Shown piece after piece: positions 1-5,266 of a stretch of DNA of 12,334 bases (within the stretch, counting starts at the first letter, position 1; each line of letters opens with the position of its first letter). This stretch comes from an uncultured Rubrobacteraceae bacterium. Its GTDB lineage: Bacteria; Actinomycetota; Rubrobacteria; Rubrobacterales; Rubrobacteraceae. The translations under genes and the position numbers were made by a program. The stretch spans positions 1 to 12,334 of the forward strand of contig CADCVI010000076.1 of NCBI GenBank assembly GCA_902806105.1, written 5' to 3'. The notes under the pieces are model-generated. The model did no database searches. It was not told the DNA's origin and worked only from the letters and a program-made list of their open reading frames with translations.

Positions 1-237
1 CGCCCCGCGCGCGAGCCCGCAGCAAACCTCGACCCGGCCCCGCGGTTCGCCCCGGAGCCCTGCACCAAGCCCGAGATACCTTTATCAGCGGCCTCGGCGG
101 TCCCCATTTCCCTTCGGGGGCTCCGGCCCTCACGAAGGACTTTACCGGGGAGGACGCCCCGCACCTACGCCCATCTCGGGCTCCGGGCGGTCGGGACTCC
201 GGGAACGCCCGTCGGGAACGGGGGCAGGGCGCGCCGG
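1..237. other. non-coding stretch upstream of corA
   Basis: I found no convincing gene here. All three + frames are largely open, and one runs in frame into corA, but the translations are rich in Pro, Arg and Gly, lack domain-like character and lack a ribosome-bound start, so I treat them as GC artefacts. An inverted repeat CGGCGG-free of U-tract, with arms CGGGCG (185-190) and CGCCCG (206-211), could form a hairpin in RNA. No terminator with a T-run and no tRNA-like fold was recognised. The end of any upstream gene lies outside the window. Confidence 0.4.
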
Positions 238-243
238 TATACT
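238..243 (+). promoter_or_regulatory. -10 element of corA (leaderless-type promoter)
   Basis: The hexamer TATACT matches the sigma-70 -10 consensus at five of six positions and ends seven bases before the corA ATG. Transcription would then start at or within a base or so of the A of the start codon, giving an mRNA with no 5' leader. Consistent with this, there is no Shine-Dalgarno sequence between 225 and 250. No good -35 hexamer is visible at the expected distance. Confidence 0.55.
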
Positions 244-250
244 CCGGGCC

Positions 251-1267
251 ATGTCGACGAAGACGGAGAACCTGCCGGAGGGCGTGGAACTGATGGTTCT
301 CGAACCCTCGGGGGACCTGCGCGAAGACGTGATGCTCGATGAGCTGGCGGGCTACCTCTCCGACGAGGACGCGCTGGTGTGGTGCGACATCTCTCGCCAG
401 AACGGCGGTCAGGATGGGCCGTACGGGCGGCTGCTCTCCGAAACGTTCGGCTTCGATGGGCTCACGGTCGAGGACTGCTTCACGGAGAGCCACCTGCCGA
501 AGGTCGACGACTACGGCAAGTACCTGTTCGTGGTCCTGTTCTCCTTCAGCGTCTCCGGTGAGGGGCGCGGGATGAAGACCGCCGAGGTGGACATGTACGT
601 CGGGACCAACTACGTCGTCTGCGTGCACCCCGAGCCCATCAGGGAGCTCCGGCGGGTGCGGGAGAAGCTCAGGTCCAGGGATGAGTTCGTCTCGTCGGCG
701 TCGAGGATCGCCCACACCGTGCTCGACGCGGTAGTCGACGAGTACCTGCCGATCATGGACGGGCTCTCGGCCCGGGCCGACGAGGTAGAGGCGAAGCTTC
801 TCGGGGGCGACGAGGACGACTCCGTGCGGGCGCTGGACGATCTGTTCGGCCTCAAGCACCTGCTGACCTCGTTCAGGAGGATAGCGCTCCCGCAGCGCGA
901 CAGCGTCACGACGCTCACCCGGCCGACCGCGGATCTCGTCCCCGAGGAGGACAAGAAGTACTTTCAGGACATCCTCGACCACCTCAACCGGGTCCTCGAC
1001 TCCATCGAGACCACGCGGGACTACCTCTCCAGCACCATGGAGATCTACACGACCCGCGCCACCCAGCGCATAAACCAGGGCATCCAGAAGCTCACTGCCA
1101 TCTCGACAGTGATCCTGCCGCTGACCTTCGTCACGAGCATCTACGGGATGAACTTCGAGAACATGCCCGAGCTCTCGACGCGCTACGGCTACTTCGTGGT
1201 CGTCGCGGTCCTCGTGGCGCTCGCGGCGGTCATGCTCTACTACCTCCACCGCAGGAGGATGCTCTAG
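251..1267 (+). CDS. corA: CorA family magnesium/cobalt transport protein
   Basis: This is a 338-residue CorA-family channel, an inner-membrane homopentamer that takes up Mg2+ (and often Co2+ or Ni2+) down the membrane potential. The acidic, soluble N-terminal part (about residues 1-275) includes the long helical stretch that forms the cytoplasmic funnel. Two C-terminal membrane helices follow, at about 277-297 and 311-331. The family signature YGMN sits at the end of the first helix (GMN at 299-301), followed by the typical short outer loop FENMPEL. The protein ends in a basic tail (HRRRML), placing the C-terminus inside. Length is normal for the family. ATG 251 is chosen because it gives a typical N-terminus and lies seven bases after a TATACT -10 element. 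It is followed after 108 bases by a second, unrelated Mg2+ transporter gene. Substrate choice between Mg2+ and other divalent ions (or ZntB-like Zn2+ export) cannot be settled from sequence, but GMN favours CorA. Confidence 0.93.
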   Translation: MSTKTENLPEGVELMVLEPSGDLREDVMLDELAGYLSDEDALVWCDISRQNGGQDGPYGRLLSETFGFDGLTVEDCFTESHLPKVDDYGKYLFVVLFSFSVSGEGRGMKTAEVDMYVGTNYVVCVHPEPIRELRRVREKLRSRDEFVSSASRIAHTVLDAVVDEYLPIMDGLSARADEVEAKLLGGDEDDSVRALDDLFGLKHLLTSFRRIALPQRDSVTTLTRPTADLVPEEDKKYFQDILDHLNRVLDSIETTRDYLSSTMEIYTTRATQRINQGIQKLTAISTVILPLTFVTSIYGMNFENMPELSTRYGYFVVVAVLVALAAVMLYYLHRRRML

Positions 1268-1340
1268 GAATCGTCTCGGCTCCCGGCCCCCTGCGGTAGC
1301 GGCGCCCGTCGCGGCAGACGCCGGAACCTCGACGGCGAGC

Positions 1341-1369
1341 TTTACTTTGGTCCTTCAAGGGGCTATACA
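1341..1369 (+). promoter_or_regulatory. promoter of the mgtE-like gene
   Basis: TTTACT (1341-1346, four of six matches to the -35 consensus) and TATACA (1364-1369, four of six matches to the -10) are separated by exactly 17 bases. The -10 ends six bases before the GTG start at 1376, so the transcript would begin at or next to the start codon, as proposed for corA and rarA. The only purine-rich stretch (AAGGGG, 1357-1362) is 13 bases from the GTG, which is too far for a normal ribosome binding site. Confidence 0.5.
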
Positions 1370-1375
1370 GCCCTT
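1358..1375. repeat. inverted repeat abutting the mgtE-like start codon
   Basis: AGGGGCT (1358-1364) and AGCCCTT (1369-1375) are inverted arms around the four-base centre ATAC, with one G-T mismatch. The repeat is centred on the proposed -10 hexamer and ends at the base before GTG 1376. As DNA it would be well placed for a repressor operator. As RNA, if transcription begins further upstream, it would form a hairpin against the start codon. Which of these applies, if either, cannot be told from sequence. Confidence 0.4.
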
Positions 1376-2719
1376 GTGATCGAGGGCGACGACAAGGGCT
1401 CGCGCAGCAGGAGGCGGCGCCTCCTCTTGCGGCGGGAGGAGGATGAGGCCGGGCGGGAGCCGGGGCGTATAAGGCGCAGGTTGCAGGAGCGGCCCCGGCT
1501 GAGGCCGAAGGTCTACGGCTATCTCTCGCAGGAGAAGGAGTCCCTGAGGCAGGGGTTCGCGGCGCTGTTCATCTCCTCCGTGGGGGAGCTCGTGGCGGGG
1601 CTCGCGCTGGCGGGCATCACGGGCACTCTCGACCAGCTTGTCGGGCTCGCGGTCCTCATACCGGCCGCCATCGGGATGCGGGGCGCGATCTTCGGGGCGA
1701 TGGGGAGCCGCATCTCGACGGCCATACAGACCGGCCTGTTCAGCTTCTCTTTCAGAAGGGGCGTGCTGGCGGAGAACGTGCAGGCCGCGGCGGTCCTCTC
1801 GTTGATCTCCGGGGTTTTCCTGGCGTTTCTGGCCCGTTACCTCTCCGACATCCTAGGGGTTACGACGGAGCTTTCGGTCTTCGATTACGTGGTGATCTCG
1901 ACCGTCGGGGGGGCGCTGGCGGGGACCCTCCTGCTTGGCATCACGGTGCTCGTTGCCCGGGTGAGCGTCGCGCGAGGCTGGGACATGGACAACATAGCGG
2001 CCCCCATGATCACGGCCGCCGGCGACATCCTCACCCTCCCGTCCCTCGTCATCGCGACCTACCTTATAGGCGTCCCGATCTTCTCCAGCGCCCTCGCCGT
2101 CGCCCTGATAGCGGTGGCGCTGGGGGCCGTGGCGGCGGCGTTCCGGCTCGGCGTACCGAACCTCCGGCGCATTCTCGCGGAATCCTTGCCGATACTCGCG
2201 ATCACCGGGACCGTGACCATCCTCGTCGGGGTCGCTCTGCAGGACCGTGAGGAGCAGTTCACGACCTTGCTCGCGCTCTCCATCCTGCTCCCGGCTTTCT
2301 TGCAGGAGGGGGGCGCTCTGGGAGGGATACTCTCCAGCCGGCTCTCCTCGAAGATCCACCTGGGGCTCCTCACGCCGAGGGGACTTCCGTCGTTGGATGC
2401 CTTTCGGGACTTTACCCTGATCTACATCTTCGCCACGGGGGTTTACCTGTTCATCGGGGGGGCCTCGCACGTCCTGGCGGTGGTCCTTTTCTCCGCCGAC
2501 GCGAGCCCCGGGTTCGGGGCGATGCTCGGGATCAGCTCCCTGGCGGGCCTCATAGCGACGACGGCGGCCGTGCTGGCGGCCTACTACGGGAGCGTCATGA
2601 GCTACCGCTTCGGGCTCGACCCGGACACGTACGGCATCCCCATCATCACGGCGGCCGTGGACCTACTTGGATTTATGAGCCTTATAATAGCCATGATCAT
2701 CTTCGGATTGGCCGGTTAG
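1376..2719 (+). CDS. MgtE/SLC41-type divalent cation transporter, double-repeat form without N and CBS domains
   Basis: This is a 447-residue membrane protein built from two copies of the MgtE transmembrane domain. A basic, charged cytoplasmic N-terminus (residues 1-58) leads into about ten membrane helices. The duplication is visible by eye: PAAIGMRGAIFGAMGSR (96-112) corresponds to PAFLQEGGALGGILSSR (306-322), and DNIAAPMITAAGDILTLP (205-222) to DTYGIPIITAAVDLLGFM in the second half. The aspartates in the ITAAGD/ITAAVD motifs (D217, D429) fall where MgtE uses Asp to coordinate Mg2+ in the pore. Unlike classical bacterial MgtE, it has no N-terminal sensor domain and no CBS pair, and it resembles the SLC41 arrangement. 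Start is GTG 1376, supported by the promoter spacing; a TTG at 1427 is possible. The next gene starts 16 bases downstream and encodes a tandem PhoU/RCK_C protein, probably its regulatory partner. Direction of transport (uptake or efflux) is unknown. Confidence 0.85.
   Translation: MIEGDDKGSRSRRRRLLLRREEDEAGREPGRIRRRLQERPRLRPKVYGYLSQEKESLRQGFAALFISSVGELVAGLALAGITGTLDQLVGLAVLIPAAIGMRGAIFGAMGSRISTAIQTGLFSFSFRRGVLAENVQAAAVLSLISGVFLAFLARYLSDILGVTTELSVFDYVVISTVGGALAGTLLLGITVLVARVSVARGWDMDNIAAPMITAAGDILTLPSLVIATYLIGVPIFSSALAVALIAVALGAVAAAFRLGVPNLRRILAESLPILAITGTVTILVGVALQDREEQFTTLLALSILLPAFLQEGGALGGILSSRLSSKIHLGLLTPRGLPSLDAFRDFTLIYIFATGVYLFIGGASHVLAVVLFSADASPGFGAMLGISSLAGLIATTAAVLAAYYGSVMSYRFGLDPDTYGIPIITAAVDLLGFMSLIIAMIIFGLAG
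1409..1425 (+). repeat. perfect 7-bp stem with 3-base loop inside the mgtE-like 5' end
   Basis: AGGAGGC (1409-1415) and GCCTCCT (1419-1425) are perfectly complementary around GGC. The stem lies 33 bases after the GTG start and would be very stable in RNA. Its left arm is a perfect Shine-Dalgarno-like AGGAGG that would otherwise sit 12 bases before an in-frame TTG at 1427. It may simply reflect Arg/Leu codons in GC-rich DNA. Confidence 0.3.
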
Positions 2720-2735
2720 GAGCCCCTACAGAACC

Positions 2736-3947
2736 ATGCGCGACGCCCGACCCAGGAACCTCAAGGAGATGCTCTCGGAGGCGAAGAACACCTCGGAGCT
2801 TATGGTGGACCTGGCCTACGCGGCCCTGTTCTACAACTCGGAAGACTTCTCCGAGGAGGTGATGCGCCTGGAGAAGCGCCTGAACGACCTCGTCTTCGAC
2901 ATGAGGAGCCTCGCGATCTTCGCGGCGAGGAGCCACGCCGACGCCGAGCAGATGGCCGGCATCCTGCAGGTAGTGCAGGACATAGAGAAGATCGGGAACG
3001 CCGCGAACGACATCGCCAAGATCGTGGTGAAGAAGCTCGGCATCCCCCCGGAGCTCCTCCAGGACCTGCCGGCGGCCGAGGAGATCACGAGCCGCGTCCA
3101 CATCGCCCCCGAGAGCGCCCTGGACGGCCGGAGCCTCGACGAGCTGGACCTCCCTGTCGAGACCGGGATGCGCCCCATCGCGATCCGCAGCGGGGACGTG
3201 TGGAACTTCGACCCCGAACCCGAGGACGTCCTTCGGGAGGGCGACGTACTGTTCCTGCAGGGCCCGCCCGAGGGCGTAGCGGAGATCCGGGAGTTCGCGG
3301 GCGCCGCCCCCCTCGCCCGCCCGACGTCCGGCGGCGACGGCGGAGCCGCCCAGCCCGCCGGGCTCTCGGAGCTCGAACGGGCGGTGGACATGCTCATCGA
3401 GATGAAGAACCTCTCGGAGGTCGCCGTGGGGCTCGCGTACTCGGCGCTCCTGTACTACGACGCGGGGCTCGCGCGCGAGGTGGTGGCGATCGAGGACGAG
3501 ATGGACGAGATGCGCTACCGCATCGAGCGCTGGGTCCTCCTCGCCGCGCGCGACATAGAGGACGCGCCGCGCCTTCGGGGCATCCTGCACCTCGCGACGG
3601 CGTCGGAGACGATCGCCGACTGCGCCCAGGAGATGGTCTGGATCGTGGAGAAGGGCGAGGAGGTCCACCCCGTCCTCTCGGCCGCCGTCGGTGAGTCCGA
3701 CGAGATCGTCTTGAAGCTGAAGGTCTCCCCGGGCTCCCCCGCCGACGGCAGGACCTTGAGCTCCCTGCGCATAGAAACCGAGACGGGCATGTACGCCCTC
3801 GCCGTCAACCGCGGGGGCCGCTGGACCTACCGCCCGCGCGACGACTACGCCCTCAGGGGCGGCGACTCCCTGCTCGTCACCGGCGCCCCCGAGGGCCTCG
3901 AACCCCTGGCCGACCTCTTCGGCCAAGAGCTAGAGGAGGAGCAGTAA
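2736..3947 (+). CDS. tandem PhoU-like / RCK_C (TrkA_C) regulatory protein
   Basis: This 403-residue soluble protein is an internal duplication of a two-domain unit. PhoU-like helical domains lie at about 8-102 and 211-312. They share aligned motifs such as KNTSELMVDLAYAALFYN versus KNLSEVAVGLAYSALLYY. Each is followed by an RCK_C (TrkA_C) beta domain, at about 113-188 and 320-396, recognised by LDGRSLDELDLPVETGM versus ADGRTLSSLRIETETGM and by REGDVLFLQG versus RGGDSLLVTG. A Gly/Ala/Pro-rich linker (189-210) joins the halves. RCK_C domains bind small ligands and gate K+ or cation transporters. PhoU-like domains dock onto membrane partners. The start is ATG 2736, with an AGGAG Shine-Dalgarno (2718-2722) overlapping the stop of the MgtE-like gene, so the two are co-transcribed and probably coupled. 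I infer that it regulates that transporter. No Rossmann RCK_N domain is present, so NAD binding is not expected. It is not the phosphate regulator PhoU itself: no pst genes are nearby. Confidence 0.85.
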   Translation: MRDARPRNLKEMLSEAKNTSELMVDLAYAALFYNSEDFSEEVMRLEKRLNDLVFDMRSLAIFAARSHADAEQMAGILQVVQDIEKIGNAANDIAKIVVKKLGIPPELLQDLPAAEEITSRVHIAPESALDGRSLDELDLPVETGMRPIAIRSGDVWNFDPEPEDVLREGDVLFLQGPPEGVAEIREFAGAAPLARPTSGGDGGAAQPAGLSELERAVDMLIEMKNLSEVAVGLAYSALLYYDAGLAREVVAIEDEMDEMRYRIERWVLLAARDIEDAPRLRGILHLATASETIADCAQEMVWIVEKGEEVHPVLSAAVGESDEIVLKLKVSPGSPADGRTLSSLRIETETGMYALAVNRGGRWTYRPRDDYALRGGDSLLVTGAPEGLEPLADLFGQELEEEQ

Positions 3948-5266
3948 TCAAGGGCGGCCTCCGGCAGAAGCTCCGCTCGCTCGGAGGATCAGGCACGCCC
4001 GCAAGCGGGCTGCTGTTCTGGGTCCCCGTGACGCTGCTCGGGATCTACATGTACGCGGCCCTAATGGACCGTTTCCGGGCGCTGACCCCGTCGATGGCGG
4101 CGGAGTCGCGCGACATCCTCACGTACCATAACGCAGGAGAGAGGATCCTCTCGGGCCAGATCCCCTACCGGGACTTCTTTATCGAGTACCCGCCGGGGAG
4201 CCTGCCGTTCTTCGTGCCCCCGGCGATCTTCTCGGAGGGTCCGTCCTCCTACGCGGCGTACTTCGCCTCGGAGATGGCGCTCCTCCTCGTCGCCTCGCTC
4301 GTCCTGACGGCCCTCACGGCGCGCACCCTCGGCCTCCCCTGGCCCGTCTCCGCCGTGACCTTCGCCGCCGCCGCCGTCCTCCTCAACCCGATCGCCGTCA
4401 CCCGCTACGACGCCGTCGTCGCCCTGACGGTCGCCGTCGCGGTCGCGCTCGCCGTCAAGGGCAGGGGCGGCGCGGCCTCCTCGCTCGCGCTCGCCGGGGC
4501 GTGGGCCTCGCTGGGGATCGGGGCCGCGGCGAAGCTCGTCCCGGCGCTCGTGGGGCCGCCGCTCGCCCTCCTCGCGGCCCGTCTCGGCGGGTGGCGGGAG
4601 TTCGTGCGGGGGTCCGTCGTCTTCGGGGTCGTCGTGGCGCTGTTCTTCGTGCCGGCGGCGCTGCTCGGGGGCGGAGGGTTCATAAAAAGCTTCGCCTATC
4701 ACGCCGAACGGGGGCTACAAGTCGAGTCTCTGGCGGCGTCGGTGCTGATGAAGCTCGGGTACGCCGAGGGGATAATCTACGAGTTCGGGGCGTTCGACGT
4801 CGTGGGGCCGGGGACCGGGTTCTGGAGCTCTATGAGCCTGCCCGTGACCGGGGCGCTGGTCGTCGTCACGGCGGCGGTCATGTACAGGGAGCACCTTGCG
4901 GGCACGTTCGGCCCCTGGTCGTTGCCGCGGTATGGGGCGGCGTTCGTTCTCGCGTTCATGCTCGGCTCCAAGGTGCTCTCGCCGCAGTACGTGGTCTGGC
5001 TGCTGCCCCTCATCCCTTTGTGCGCGGGCGGCCTCTGGCTCCTCGGGGCCTCGGGGCTGTTTCTGGCGGCTTGCTGGACGACCTCGAAGATCTTCCCGGA
5101 GCACTACGACCGGCTGCTCGCCCTCGACGGCTCCGCCGTGAACCTCCTTCTGGAACGCAACCTTCTCCTCGTCGTCCTCTGGGTCCTGATGCTCGTCCTC
5201 CCGACCGGGGGGCCGGAGGACGGAAGGGCCCTGTCCCGGGAGAGCAGAGAGAAGGTGGCGGCGTGA
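3947..5266 (+). CDS. GT87-like (GT-C fold) membrane glycosyltransferase, start codon uncertain
   Basis: This is a polytopic membrane protein of the GT-C superfamily, resembling GT87/DUF2029 polyprenyl-phosphate-sugar mannosyltransferases that add sugars to lipids or wall glycans on the outer face of the membrane. The first extracytoplasmic loop carries RDILTYHNAGERILSGQIPY (Asp at residue 56 by the long start), then EYPPG, typical of the catalytic loop. Later come RYDAVVAL, a conserved Lys-Pro membrane motif (AAAKLVP, Lys 196) and about nine to ten hydrophobic helices. The first ATG/GTG/TTG is GTG 4028, but it has no ribosome binding site and cuts the first membrane helix (residues 22-42, from SGLLFW onward) in half. 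The frame is open upstream, and a strong AGAGGAGGA (3932-3940) sits six bases before ATC 3947. ATC 3947 overlaps the previous TAA by one base, so I place the start there. It gives a basic N-terminus (IKGGLRQKLR) before the helix. The stop overlaps the next start (GTGA). Donor and acceptor are unknown. Confidence 0.8.
   Translation: MKGGLRQKLRSLGGSGTPASGLLFWVPVTLLGIYMYAALMDRFRALTPSMAAESRDILTYHNAGERILSGQIPYRDFFIEYPPGSLPFFVPPAIFSEGPSSYAAYFASEMALLLVASLVLTALTARTLGLPWPVSAVTFAAAAVLLNPIAVTRYDAVVALTVAVAVALAVKGRGGAASSLALAGAWASLGIGAAAKLVPALVGPPLALLAARLGGWREFVRGSVVFGVVVALFFVPAALLGGGGFIKSFAYHAERGLQVESLAASVLMKLGYAEGIIYEFGAFDVVGPGTGFWSSMSLPVTGALVVVTAAVMYREHLAGTFGPWSLPRYGAAFVLAFMLGSKVLSPQYVVWLLPLIPLCAGGLWLLGASGLFLAACWTTSKIFPEHYDRLLALDGSAVNLLLERNLLLVVLWVLMLVLPTGGPEDGRALSRESREKVAA

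Noticed and set aside
1268..1375. Mg2+-sensing riboswitch (M-box) before the mgtE-like gene
   Set aside because: The spacer is only 108 bases, shorter than an M-box, and the promoter appears to lie at its 3' end, leaving no leader.
2697..3926. A 409-codon minus-strand frame opposite the PhoU-RCK_C gene
   Set aside because: The + strand shows two recognisable duplicated domains and a ribosome binding site, whereas the antisense protein has no domain features.
4501..5262. Extension of the second glycosyltransferase frame 254 codons upstream, overlapping the first
   Set aside because: The extension is Arg/Gly/Ala-rich with no structure, and a signal peptide begins at GTG 5263, which overlaps the previous stop as GTGA.
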